A stretch of 64,000 nucleotides of DNA from positions 21,163 through 85,162 of the forward strand of contig CAWBFS010000018.1 in NCBI GenBank assembly GCA_963788085.1, in the 5' to 3' direction. This DNA is from AP-15 sp963788085 (GTDB lineage Bacteria; Pseudomonadota; Alphaproteobacteria; ATCC43930; CGMCC-115725). Below the pieces are notes generated by a model that was not told where the DNA came from, searched no databases, and saw only the letters and a program-made list of their open reading frames with translations. This document shows, one piece after another, positions 48,108 through 57,244 of this stretch (position 1 is the first letter of the stretch; each line of letters starts with the position of its first letter). Both the position numbers and the translations under genes were made by a program.

Positions 48108-48522
48108 GCCCGACTCCCAAGATTACTCGAAGCAAGCACCGAAACACCCGTAAATCTGCCATCAGATTGTCGCATGGTCGAATTCGGCAATCCTGGATTC
48201 TCGGTGTGTACCCCTACACGCGTTGCGTCATAAAAGACGATGTTGTCCATCCTGCCACAGCCGCAGCACGCGGGATCTGTTTCGGAACACGCGGGACACG
48301 CTCAAGCGCGCGCAAGGGCGGGTCGACCGTCTGGCAAATCAGCTGAGAGACGGGAATCGATCACCCCGAGCCTAGCTTACCTGGCCTGACGAGGTCCTTC
48401 GAGGGAGGGACCGAGGATTCGAATCCCGCTCCCTCCAGCCGGACCTTTCCCACATCATTTGCCGATACGGGTGGCCAGCACCGCCGCCGGCCGATGGCCG
48501 ACTTCCTTGAGAGCCAACGGCG
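48108..48522. other. Spacer with a tRNA-like hairpin
   Basis: No coding region is supported. No remnant of a CtrA receiver domain is seen upstream of the fusion gene. It contains the tRNA-like element at 48404-48437. Confidence 0.5.
48404..48437 (+). other. tRNA-like remnant (acceptor stem plus T arm)
   Basis: GGAGGGA (48404-48410) pairs with TCCCTCC (48430-48436), an acceptor stem seen in Tyr/Ser-type tRNAs, and the enclosed sequence includes TTCGAATCC of a T arm. D and anticodon arms and CCA are absent. It may be a tRNA deletion product or an attachment-site remnant. Confidence 0.35.
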
Positions 48523-49374
48523 TCAGCGCGCCGCTCTGTTGGTTGATGCGGTACGAAGCCAGACGGCCTGACGCTGTGCTTGCAGGCGCTGGGCGGTGGT
48601 CCGAAAGGTGTCGATGGCGTCGATTTCTTCAGCCGTGAACTCCCTTTTGAGCTCGCGGAATGCCGCATTGATTATCTCGCGAACCATGAACACGCTGACC
48701 TGGCCGTCTCGGTTGGAGAAGACCGGTACGTCATAAGGCGTGATCGGCGCGGCAGTGAGCGCTTCCTCACCGCGACGATGGTACGGAAACCCACGATAGA
48801 GCACCGGCATCAGATCGGGCCGCGTAGCGAGCATCTCGTTGTGCACGGCAAGGCCTGAAGCATACTGGCTGTACCCGCCCTGACGCGCCTGACGCACGCA
48901 CATCAGCCCGACGATTTGCGCCAGATCGACATGCAGCGACAGCTCTCGCCGGCTTAGATAACCGCGAGCACTTTCCGGCTGACCCGGCGGCGTCTCGTCC
49001 CTCACGGGGCCGAGAAGATCGCCGAGCGCACTCTGCGACACGCCGCGGCCGAGGTGGGTGCCGAGTGCCCAGAACATCATGCAGACCTCGTCGACGGAGT
49101 GACCTTCGACCGGCAAGCCGCGTATAATGACAATCCCGCGGCCCTCTTGGATTTCGTCGAATACCTGATCGAGATCACCGTCGAGCGCCGGGTGCCGACA
49201 GTGTTCCGGGCGGATTTCGCCAAGTTCCAGACCCCCCTTGCGCAGGCTGAGCAGCACGTCCTCGAGCGCTGCGACATGGCGTCGGGAGAGATCGAAGGAG
49301 ATGTCCTCCTTGCAGAGGTCTCGACCGTGCCATGCCATCAGATGGTCGATGCGGTCGCCAAATATCGGGGTCAT
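48523..49374 (-). pseudogene. TauD/TfdA-family dioxygenase, 3' truncated
   Basis: Fe(II)/2-oxoglutarate-dependent oxygenase. Visible are LDQVFDEIQEGRGIVIIRGL, MFWALGTHLGRGVSQSALGD and the first metal motif His-x-Asp in LSLHVDLAQIVGLMC, followed by GLAVHNEMLATRPDLMPVLY. The family needs a distal His and Arg in the last 60 residues, but here the protein ends after TFRTTAQRLQAQRQAVWLR with a different tail. Probably inactive. Next gene upstream in the same direction is an LLM oxidoreductase, 32 bases away. Confidence 0.82.
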
Positions 49375-49406
49375 GACGCCCTCCAGAAAACCTGTCCCGG
49401 GTTCGA

Positions 49407-50603
49407 CTACTCTGCGGCGGCTGCTCTCCGTGGCTCAGGATTGAGTTCGCGCAAGCGCGGCATGACCTCCTTCGCAAAGAGCGTGATGTTCGCAACAGTG
49501 TCTTTGTGGTCGAGGAAACCGCCTTGACCAAACATCAACAAATTTCCAAAGCCGCCGACGCTGTCGCTGAGCGCTTTGATCTGATCGTATACGTCGTCCG
49601 GCGTGCCGGCAAAGCAGGTGCCGCTCTCGATCAACTGCTCGATTGATGCGGTGGTCTGTTCGACCGGGTTCCCGTGCCGATCTCTGACGAAGCCGCCGCG
49701 CTTGCCGCCCGCTTTGAGCATCGCGACGTTGGCGGCAAGCGAGTTATAGCCAGGCGGGTTGGTGAATGGTTCAGCCACGACCGGCGAGGTGCGGACATAG
49801 TCGGCGGCAAGGTTGGCCCGGCGCAGTCCCTCTTCGCGAGTCGCCCCGACACCGACTACCGCGGCGTAGGCAAAACGGTCGGGGCCCGCAGTCCAGCCAA
49901 GCTCTTGCGCGCGCTTGCGATAGGCCTGAAACATCGGGCCGGCGGCCGACAGCGAGAGCAAGGTTCCAACCACATGACCGCGCTCTGCTGCCATCCGACC
50001 GGTCTCGACGCTCAAGCCCGTCATCCAAACCGGCGGTGTTGGCTGCTGGTACGGTCGCGGCCAGATGTTGACATTGCGGTAGTGGAAGAACTCGCCTTCC
50101 CAGTTGAACGGGCCGTCTGTCGTCGACATCGCCTTGAGGATCAGATCGTGCGCTTCCCAGTAACGGCGCATCAAATTGGCGGGGTTACTATTCGCCGGCG
50201 CGATCTCGTACGGCGCGCCTTTGACCAGTCCCATCTCGAAACGGCCGCCGGACAGCACGTCGAGCCACGCCAACTCCTCGGCAACGCGCACCGGATCAGG
50301 CCGGTTTGCGATCGGCGTGCCAAGGGATAGGAGCCGCGCCCGCTTGGTTTCCCGGGCAATGATCGCAAGCGCCATCGGCACCGACACCGTCAGGCAAGTC
50401 GCAGTGCTGTGATGCTCGTTCACCATGATGTCGAGGCCGACCTCATCGCATAGCGCGAACTCGTCGAGATATCGATTCAGGAGACCGTGTCCGACCTTGG
50501 GGTCGAAATTGCTATTCGGCAGCACCACCCTCAGCGATCCACGCTTCAACCCCTGCTCCCAAGCGGGGTGATAGGCCATCTCCGAGAAGTACCAGACGCG
50601 CAT
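49407..50603 (-). CDS. LLM class flavin-dependent oxidoreductase
   Basis: 398 residues, intact. Starts MRVWYFSEMAYHPAWEQGLK and has DIMVNEHHSTATCLTVSVPM, RARLLSLGTPIANRPDPVRV, AEELAWLDVLSGGRFEMGLV and NVNIWPRPYQQPTPPVWMTG. It resembles the large subunit-like group acting on organic acids or sulfonates. It sits in a co-directional cluster CoA ligase, alpha/beta hydrolase, LLM, TauD, so a catabolic pathway is likely; the substrate cannot be told. Confidence 0.9.
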   Translation of the reverse strand: MRVWYFSEMAYHPAWEQGLKRGSLRVVLPNSNFDPKVGHGLLNRYLDEFALCDEVGLDIMVNEHHSTATCLTVSVPMALAIIARETKRARLLSLGTPIANRPDPVRVAEELAWLDVLSGGRFEMGLVKGAPYEIAPANSNPANLMRRYWEAHDLILKAMSTTDGPFNWEGEFFHYRNVNIWPRPYQQPTPPVWMTGLSVETGRMAAERGHVVGTLLSLSAAGPMFQAYRKRAQELGWTAGPDRFAYAAVVGVGATREEGLRRANLAADYVRTSPVVAEPFTNPPGYNSLAANVAMLKAGGKRGGFVRDRHGNPVEQTTASIEQLIESGTCFAGTPDDVYDQIKALSDSVGGFGNLLMFGQGGFLDHKDTVANITLFAKEVMPRLRELNPEPRRAAAAE

Positions 50604-50615
50604 GGGTCTCTCCTT

Positions 50616-51393
50616 CTAGCTGCTTTTGTCGACAAAGGCCGAAAGGCGCTCGACGAACGCTTCGGGCTGCTCCCAATGCGGGAAGTGGCCGGCATTCCGA
50701 ATGATCTCGAGTTCGGCTCGCGAGATCTCTCGACGCCAGCCCTCCCCATAAGTCGGTGTCACAATGCGGTCCTCGGCACCCCAAAGCAGCAGTGTTGGGA
50801 TGTCGATCCGATGCAGCCAGCGTTTGAGCCGCGGATTGTGCATGTAAGGCTTCCAGCCATAGAGCGCGAACGCCTCTCGGCCGTGGACGATGGCCGCCAA
50901 CTCGCTCTCGGCTAACTTGGTGAAATCGATGTTGCCGTTGGCCGGATCTGCCCAGGCCAGGCTCAGATACTCCTCCCGCGGCACGCCATGCATGTCGGCA
51001 ATATCCCGCTCCTCTCGGCCGCTGATCTTGATGCCGAGCGGATCAACCAACACGAGATGCGAAAACCGCGCGGTCGACCGAACCATCATCTCAGCCGCGA
51101 TCCAGCCGCCGAAGCAGGCGCCGACCAACACCGCGTCCTGCAGCCCCAACTCGGAAGCGAGGTCGAGGTAGAGATAGGCGAGATCGTCGACCGAACCTGA
51201 CCCGTCGATCAGCGGCGACTTGCCGTTAGCCCGGATGCCACGGCGCGATAACCCGATAATTCCGGGACAGCAGATCAAGCCACGGCCGCTCCGGCGCGAG
51301 CCCTTCGCCAGCGTGCAAGAACAAGAGTGGGCGGCTGTCACCGCGTTCAACCACCTCCAAGGTCGTCCCCGCGATCGACATCGTCTTGGTCAT
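50616..51393 (-). pseudogene. Alpha/beta hydrolase, one-base insertion near 51235
   Basis: From the ATG at 51393: MTKTMSIAGTTLEVVERGDS, RPLLFLHAGEGLAP, LDLLSRNYRVIAPWHPG. One extra A in the next codon creates a stop; reading on in the next frame gives GKSPLIDG, the nucleophile elbow in LVGACFGGWIAAEMMVRS, LLLWGAEDRIVTP with the acid, and the His in NAGHFPHWEQPE. The elbow has Cys-Phe-Gly-Gly where Ser or Asp is more usual, as in dienelactone hydrolases. The ATG overlaps the stop of the CoA ligase fragment (ATGA). Confidence 0.82.
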
Positions 51394-51944
51394 CTGAATC
51401 TTCCCGGTCGTTGGACCAAGGCATCCCGCGCATTGCGAGCTCGCAGCTCGGCGAGCAGGTCGATCGCGTGGGTGGGTACGCCGAACAGGAACTCGGCGTC
51501 GGTCTCTTCGAGCCGATCGAGCAGGCTCGCACCGCGCGGCAGATCGTGCAAGACCAGTTCGCCGCCGCCGGCGAGCGCTGTAATCAGCGCACCGAGTTCG
51601 AGATTGTTACTGAGCGGACTCAGGGTGTAGAGCACGGCGCGCTCCAGCCGCCAATCGCGCGCCATCGCTCGGGCTGTGGCAAGCAGCGTGTTGTCGCTGT
51701 GCATAACGCCCTTCGGCTCGCCGGTCGTGCCGGAGGTGAAGGGCAGATACATCACCTGATTGGCATCCCGGCTCCGCTCGGCTTCGAGTACCGGTCCTGG
51801 CAATTCGCCGAATGGCACAGCGTCGGCCGAGCCGACGCGCCAGGCGCAACGTACGAAGTCGCGGCCCGCCAATTCGCTGAAGACGTCGCATCGGTCGGCA
51901 TCGGCGCCGTAGGCGGGTTGGGCGATCAGCGCCGAGCAGCGCAT
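51390..51944 (-). pseudogene. AMP-dependent CoA ligase, internal fragment
   Basis: Contains the ATP-binding signature FTSGTTGEPKGVMHSDNTLL and YTLSPLSNNLELGALITALA, then FLFGVPTHAIDLLAEL. It lacks the N-terminal third and the whole C-terminal domain, ending in a new stop that overlaps the hydrolase start. Probably the former first step of the catabolic cluster. Confidence 0.82.
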
Positions 51945-52006
51945 TTTGCGAACCGCGCCAGCCGTATCAGAAACGCAAAATGTCGCTAGTCAACTATATT
52001 CAAGCA

Positions 52007-52045
52007 TTAAGCCGCTAAAATTATATGAATAATTTAGCGGCTTAA
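52007..52045. repeat. 13-bp perfect inverted repeat in AT-rich spacer
   Basis: TTAAGCCGCTAAA (52007-52019) and its exact complement TTTAGCGGCTTAA (52033-52045) flank 13 AT-rich bases. A second small hairpin (GAGC-GCGTT-GCTC) with GGGGCCC and a T run follows at 52048-52074, which may act as a terminator. Confidence 0.75.
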
Positions 52046-52136
52046 AAGAGCGCGTTGCTCGGGGCCCTTTTTTATAGACTCTAAGAATTAATCCGACCTG
52101 CGAGGAGAGCGGCCCCAGAGGACTGGAATCCTAGCG

Positions 52137-52340
52137 ATGCTGGCGGCGTCGTGCACCGGCAATCAACCATTGGATCGCCAGCCTGGGCCGGTCGATATCC
52201 CGCTTGGCCCCGACAACAAGCAGCTGTGGTGGATACCGATCGGGACGGGAGCCGAGCAATCGCTGCTGGAAACCACCGTGTATCGGCCCTCGGGCCCTGG
52301 CCCATTTCCGCTGATCGCCTCACTCGCCTCCAAAGCCGTG
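52137..52340 (+). pseudogene. Secreted alpha/beta hydrolase, N-terminal fragment
   Basis: MLAASCTGNQPLDRQPGPVD is a lipoprotein-like start; QLWWIPIGTGAEQSLLETTV and YRPSGPGPFPLIA match the first strands of dienelactone-hydrolase-like secreted proteins. The catalytic part is missing. Confidence 0.5.
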
Positions 52341-52552
52341 TAAACTCGGTAACGTATCGAGGAGCCGATAAGACTCCCGAAGCTCAGCGTGTGGCTGAAG
52401 GCGTATCCGGTGAAGGAGGCGAGCGCGACGCGCCGATACGGCAGCGTCCGCCCAACATGGCGAAGCGCCAGAACGTCATAGAGGGTCAACAACAAACAGC
52501 TTGCCGCGGCCAATGCTAACGCGGCGAACGGCTGCCGGATCAACGGTGTCAT
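52340..52552 (-). pseudogene. MprF/YbhN-type membrane protein fragment
   Basis: The codons encode LYDVLALRHVGRTLPYRRVA and LASFTGYAFSHTLSFGSLIG then SSIRYRVY, the conserved helix pair of lysylphosphatidylglycerol synthase-like membrane proteins. Both ends are missing. It abuts the convergent hydrolase fragment. Confidence 0.7.
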
Positions 52553-52811
52553 CGACGGCCGGCTCCGTTTGCCACGCGGAGTGCTCGCGGCTGATTATCC
52601 TCCCGCGCGGATCGGTGATCCAGCCGGCGGCATCTCAATATGATCGCCCCGCCTAGCTATTAACTGTTTTAGAACGTGTTCATTCGTATTTGCGTGTGAT
52701 GGGCTGTCCCCTGGCGGAGATGTTTTCCCCTCTAGCCCCCGCGGTGGTGTGGCGGGCGCCCAGCAGGCGTCAGCTCGCCTTCGTCGCGACTTACGGCTGG
52801 CTTGGTCCGGA

Positions 52812-53888
52812 TCATCCGGCTGAGCCCACGAGCTGCAGTCGCCTTCGCACGACCGGGCGGTCATCCGCCGCGAGGCGGCTATACGTTGCCAGGTAGTCTT
52901 CCGCCATTCGGCGCACCGTGAACCTTTGCTCGAAGCGAGCACGCACTGTGGCGCGGTCCAGACGGCCGAGACACCCGACGGCGGCGACCGCGGCCGCCTC
53001 GTCCTCCACGATGAAGCCGGTCAGTCCGTCTTCAACAACTTCCGGGACAGAGCCACGATTGAATGCGATCACCGGTGTGCCACAGCTCATTGCTTCGATC
53101 ATCACCAAGCCGAATGGCTCCGGCCAGTCGATCGGCATCAACAGGCCGACGGCGCCGGAAAGGAAGGCAGGTTTCTCGCGGTCGCTGATCTCCCCGATCA
53201 GCTCAACGCCCGGACCATCGAGCATCGGCCGTATCACCGTTTCGAAGTAGTGTTGGTCGGCCTTGTCCACCTTAGCGGCGATCCTTAGCGGGATGCCGCA
53301 AGCGCGCGCGATGCGGATGGCATGGTCCGGCCCCTTCTCCGGCGCGATACGGCCAAGGAACGCCAGATAGGTCGGCGTGACCCGCGGCTGCGGCGAGAGG
53401 CTCCTTCCCGGTATCCCGTGCGGCACGGTGGCGACAAACCCGGCCTGTGGCAGCGCGAGGCGTTGGGCGTCGCTGATCGACACGACGGGGACGTCGCGGA
53501 AGGCGTTGAATATCGGCTTCAGCTCGGGCAAGTCGAGCCGCCCGTGAAGGGTGGTCACGAACGGGACCTTCTGGCGGGTGAATATCGAGAACGGCCAGTA
53601 GTCGAGGTGAAAGTGCAGCACGTCGAAATCCTCAGCGCGGCGGCGCACCTCCTCCATCATCAGCATGTGTGGCGCGATCACGTCGCGCATTGCGGGATCC
53701 AGTCGTAGCGAGCGCGGCCACACTGCATGCAGACGAGCCGAGGTGACGGAATCGCCACTGGCGAACAGCGTCACTTGGTGCCCGAGCGCAACCAGCTCTT
53801 CTGTGAGGTACGACACCACCCGCTCGGTGCCGCCGTAAAGCTTCGGCGGGACGGCTTCGTGCAAGGGCGCGATTTGCGCAATGCGCAT
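52812..53888 (-). CDS. Glycosyltransferase family 4 protein
   Basis: 358 residues from the ATG at 53888: MRIAQIAPLHEAVPPKLYGG, TERVVSYLTEELVALGHQVT. The GT-B C-terminal half has YLAFLGRIAPEKGPDHAIRI and the donor-site Glu pair in GLVMIEAMSCGTPVIAFNRG. Intact. It resembles trehalose- or polysaccharide-type GT4 enzymes of soil bacteria; acceptor unknown. An in-frame ATG 13 codons upstream is less likely. Confidence 0.92.
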   Translation of the reverse strand: MRIAQIAPLHEAVPPKLYGGTERVVSYLTEELVALGHQVTLFASGDSVTSARLHAVWPRSLRLDPAMRDVIAPHMLMMEEVRRRAEDFDVLHFHLDYWPFSIFTRQKVPFVTTLHGRLDLPELKPIFNAFRDVPVVSISDAQRLALPQAGFVATVPHGIPGRSLSPQPRVTPTYLAFLGRIAPEKGPDHAIRIARACGIPLRIAAKVDKADQHYFETVIRPMLDGPGVELIGEISDREKPAFLSGAVGLLMPIDWPEPFGLVMIEAMSCGTPVIAFNRGSVPEVVEDGLTGFIVEDEAAAVAAVGCLGRLDRATVRARFEQRFTVRRMAEDYLATYSRLAADDRPVVRRRLQLVGSAG

Positions 53889-53949
53889 CGGCGTGAAAAC
53901 TCCAAAGCCCAAGATCGCGACGACCATGCTGGCCGCGGGTTGGCTGCGC

Positions 53950-53968
53950 TAGCCTCGGAAACTACTCA
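53950..53968 (-). repeat. Dispersed 20-bp repeat, copy 5 (TGAGTAGTTTCCGAGGCTA)
   Basis: Upstream of the glycosyltransferase gene, inverted orientation. A further partial match (GCGGAAACTACGC) lies about 30 bases on at 53994. Confidence 0.75.
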
Positions 53969-54173
53969 GGTCGACTCTCTCGGCCGCCTCCGCGGAAACT
54001 ACGCTCACTCGTTCTCGGGATGGGCTTGTGCCAGGCGTATCTCAGGTTCTGAGACGCCTTTGTGCCAAGAGATCCCGCGGCAGACAACGAACGGGGACAG
54101 GTAGCAGCGCAGCGCGAACGTCGTCGGACTCTTCGCAAAATCCGCACGCGGCCGTCATAGCGCCGCCGGTCTC

Positions 54174-54193
54174 TGAGTAGATTCCGAGTCTAC
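54174..54193 (+). repeat. Dispersed 20-bp repeat, copy 6 (GAGTAGATTCCGAGTCTACC)
   Basis: Twenty bases before the start of the UPF0182 fragment. GGTAGA/TCTACC-type pairing is kept. Coordinates may be off by one. Confidence 0.75.
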
Positions 54194-54212
54194 CGCCCTC
54201 GATTTCCCGCTC

Positions 54213-55266
54213 GCTAAGCACGATTCAGAACATTCGTCTGTGGGACTCGCGACCGCTGCTGCAGACCTACCAACAGACCCAGGCAATACGCCTCTACTAT
54301 CAGTTCCATAATGTCGGTGTCGACCGCTACCACCTGGCGGATGGCTATCATCAGGTGATGCTTGCCACCCGCGAGCTGTCCCCGGAGCTCCCCGCGAAAG
54401 CACAAACCTGGGTCAACCAGTTTCTGCAGTTCACCCACGGCTATGGCCTGGTCATGAACTTCGTCTCGAAGACCGTCGGAGGAGGGTTTCCGGGATACCT
54501 TCTCGAGAACGTCCCTGCCGAATTGGCGTACGGCCTCAAGATAACTCAGCCTGCGATCTACTACGGGGGGTTTATGCCGGGTTATCGGATCGTTGCGACC
54601 GGCATCAAAGAGTTCGATTACCCCAAGGGCAACGACAATGTCTACACCAGCTACAGCGGAAAGGGGGCATCCCGCTGGACAGCTCCTGGAAGAAGCTCCT
54701 GTTTGCCTGGACCCAGAAAGACGTCAACATCCTTTTGACCTCCTATCTCACGCCGGAAAGCCGCATCCAGATCTGGCGGACGGTTCAGGAGCGCGTGGCA
54801 CAGATCGCTCCGTTCTTGCGCCTCGACACCGATCCCTACCCGGTGCTGAGCGCGGGCAAGCTGTACTGGATCCAGGATGCCTATACGGACTTCCGACCAA
54901 TTTCCCTATTCGTACCCCCACGGAGCGAGCTTCGGGGACAACCTCAACTACATTCGCAACTCGGTGAAGGTCGTCGTCGACATGTACGACGGGACCGTTC
55001 AGTTTTACGTCATGGACCCCAAGGATCCCGTCCTCGCCGTCTATCGGCAGGCGTTTCCCGGCGTGTTCAAAGACTTGGGTCAATTGTCGGCGGATTTGAA
55101 AAAGCACCTGCGCTACCCGGAGGATCTCTTCGCCATTCAGGCCGACCAGTACAAAACCTTTCACATGACGGATCCTCAGGTCTTCTACAACCGCGAGGAT
55201 CTTTGGGTCGCTCCCAAGGAGAAGAAGTTCGTTACGCTTGCCCGGCGTACGACCATCCCGCCATAG
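54213..55266 (+). pseudogene. UPF0182 (COG1615) membrane protein, C-terminal half, frameshifted
   Basis: The sequence opens in TIQNIRLWDSRPLLQTYQQT and keeps family motifs to the end: VDRYHLADGYHQVMLATREL, THGYGLVMNFVSKTVGGGFP, ITQPAIYYGGFMPGYRIVAT, EFDYPKGNDNVYTSY, YLTPESRIQIWRTVQERVAQ, IAPFLRLDTDPYPV, YIRNSVKVVVDMYDGTVQFY and EVFYNRE-like QVFYNREDLWVAP. Frame changes near 54665 and 54895. The N-terminal half with the membrane helices is missing, but scraps of it lie at 37140 and 37380. UPF0182 function is unknown. Confidence 0.88.
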
Positions 55267-55561
55267 CTTCAGCGAACATTCTCGCCGGACCTGTACACAT
55301 CATTGCGGTGTTGCGAGGTAAGCTCTTCCGCCGCCACATCGGCGGCGACTTGTTGCCCTGGTGAAGATCTGAATAGCGTTCACCAGCTTCGGCTGCGGTG
55401 ATCGGATGTCCTTTGCAGCGATCATTATAAGCCGCCGCCGTTCCACCCGCTGCGATGAAGCAGTCCACCGAAAAGAAAGGGGGGCTGCTATGGGGAGAGC
55501 CAGCAGATGCTTCGCATGTAGCGACGATTAGAACGAGAGCAAAATAAGCACCGTATTTCAT
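55232..55561 (-). CDS. Small secreted hypothetical protein
   Basis: From the ATG at 55561: MKYGAYFALVLIVATCEASA is a plausible signal peptide, followed by FFSVDCFIAAGGTAAAYNDR with two Cys that could form a disulfide with the next one in RCKGH. The final part overlaps the end of UPF0182 on the other strand and is doubtful. No family recognised. Confidence 0.35.
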   Translation of the reverse strand: MKYGAYFALVLIVATCEASAGSPHSSPPFFSVDCFIAAGGTAAAYNDRCKGHPITAAEAGERYSDLHQGNKSPPMWRRKSLPRNTAMMCTGPARMFAEAMAGWSYAGQA

Positions 55562-55723
55562 TGCTCGCGGCTGAGCGGCTGAGTGGTGAGCCGCCATTCA
55601 AACACCGGCGTGTTTCTATTCTGTTAATGGGGAACTCGTCCGGGGTACCACAGTCTCGATGCGATAAGCTCCGGTTAATCGTCCGGTGCCACGCTTTTTG
55701 CCGCACTGACGAGGGTTGCCATA

Positions 55724-56317
55724 ATGTGGATCACTACCGGCGTTCCCCACGAGCTACTTCGACAAGTCGAAGAGGAAATGGAGGGGTTGTCGCACAGAGC
55801 CGCTGCGGTAGTGGGAGCCGCTTTTGTGGAAGAACACCTAACACACGTTCTCCAAAGTAGAATAGTACGGGATCAAAAAGTCATCGAAAAGAGGTTCGCA
55901 GCGGGTCGAGCTTTTGGTGACTTTGGGGCAAAGATCGATTTAGGCTACTTAATAGGGGTGTACAGCAAACAAGCATATAAGGAGTTGACCACTATCAGAC
56001 GCATCAGAAATGATTTTGCGCATCAGCTTGAGGTGAATAGTTTTGACAGAGACTATATGCGGGACCGCTGCCGGAACTTAGTTCTTTCTCAGGCAAAAAT
56101 AGTGAAGGCCATACGTGGTGAGGATGGGGATAGCATTCTCTTGGTATTAGGCGAACGAAAGAAGGAACGAGAGGAGGAGATATCTATCTCTGATTTTTCC
56201 TTTGAAACATGCCCGCCAAGTCCGAAGGACAGATTTGCAACCGCTTGTAAGTTTTACATAGCTGCCTTTTCGATTTTACGGAAGAACAGTTCTCCACCCC
56301 AAGAAGCTCTGTTTTAG
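55724..56317 (+). CDS. MltR-like (mannitol repressor fold) protein, AT-rich
   Basis: 197 residues. The layout matches MltR-family proteins: HRAAAVVGAAFVEEHLTHVL, then FGDFGAKIDLGYLIGVYSKQ, AYKELTTIRRIRNDFAHQLE and SFDRDYMRDRCRNL. MltR represses mannitol genes in enterobacteria, but many relatives are free-standing with unknown role. Base composition is clearly more A/T rich than its neighbours and codon use differs, so it was probably acquired recently. Intact. No sugar-transport genes nearby. Confidence 0.7.
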   Translation: MWITTGVPHELLRQVEEEMEGLSHRAAAVVGAAFVEEHLTHVLQSRIVRDQKVIEKRFAAGRAFGDFGAKIDLGYLIGVYSKQAYKELTTIRRIRNDFAHQLEVNSFDRDYMRDRCRNLVLSQAKIVKAIRGEDGDSILLVLGERKKEREEEISISDFSFETCPPSPKDRFATACKFYIAAFSILRKNSSPPQEALF

Positions 56318-56520
56318 CAACAGTTTTTCTTCGGCTCGCCGGTTACCACCATATCAGTATCGTGGCTCCCGCAGCGGGAACAGAGGAGCCGCTTATGCCA
56401 ATCCGGAACGGTGATCTCGGGCCGTATCGTCGCGCCATTTCGGCTGGCGAAGCCATCTGCGATGGCTGCGTCAGGAGCTTCGCAGCAGGATCGGCACTTG
56501 CGCCGCCTTCGGCGGCACAA
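56314..56520 (-). pseudogene. Zinc-ribbon protein fragment
   Basis: The codons give a first Cys group (CRSCCE), RPEITVPDWHKRLLCSRCGS and HDTDMVVTGEPKKN. The RYGPEITVPDW block in an overlapping frame shows that one base was lost near 56430. Resembles small zinc-ribbon proteins in Alphaproteobacteria. Confidence 0.45.
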
Positions 56521-56934
56521 TGTGACACCGTAGTGGATAAAATCTGACGGTTAGCACCCGCGCCGGGCTGTTTTCTTCGCGAGGGTGACGAGTTGGTCGA
56601 GGCCTTTGCCCCAATGGTCGCGAGCGCGGCCAGCAGGATTTCGAGCACGCATCGTCAATCACCAATGTGAACGATTTCTCAATAGGCGGAGCCCCGAGGG
56701 CCGCAGAAACCCTTGGGTTATGCCATGTGGAATTGCAGCGGGACCGGGCCGCCCGCAAGAGATCGAATTCCTATGATTGTTTTTCAAACGCGCGTCATTT
56801 GGGCGGCCGATGAGCCCCTTCCGTTCGGGCGTGGGGAGACAGGGCCGGGGTGTCGTCGGCGATCGTTTGACGAGCGGCAAGTTGTTTATCGGTGCGCGGA
56901 AGCCCATGTTCGCGTGCGATAGCGGAGCCGGTCG
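56521..56934. other. Spacer without recognised gene
   Basis: Short frames on both strands lack motifs. No RNA or repeat identified. Confidence 0.5.
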
Positions 56935-57000
56935 AGCCGAGCTGCTGCAGTTCGAGCCCCGTCATCTGGGGCATTCTTACATCGAGCAACAGGTAGCCGC
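56935..57000 (-). pseudogene. Receiver-domain scrap
   Basis: About 22 codons give GYLLLDVRMPQMTGLELQQL, the phospho-acceptor Asp strand and following helix of a FixJ-like receiver. The rest of the domain is absent. Confidence 0.6.
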
Positions 57001-57244
57001 TCTGTCGCGGGTCGTCGTTCCGGCGAAGGTCCGTTCACCTACCCTTGGAACCTCTCCGTTCGGGGTCCGGGCGGCGCGGGTCTCGAAAGCGGTGCGAGAT
57101 CTACATTACCCGTGGTGCGACCTGCATCCGGACTGCTTCAATCGCACTGCGCTTGCAGCGACCCCGAATTACCATTGCTCGACGCGTTCAAAGGCGCAAT
57201 TCTGGCGTCGAAACCGTTGAAGCTAGCGGGTGCCAGCTGAAACC

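Noticed and set aside
52595..52942. 115-codon minus-strand frame
   Set aside because: No family features, and it overlaps the end of the well-supported glycosyltransferase in another frame.
57230..57244. Earlier start for the dioxygenase at 57230
   Set aside because: The family-like N-terminus begins at the ATG at 57245; the five extra codons are not conserved.
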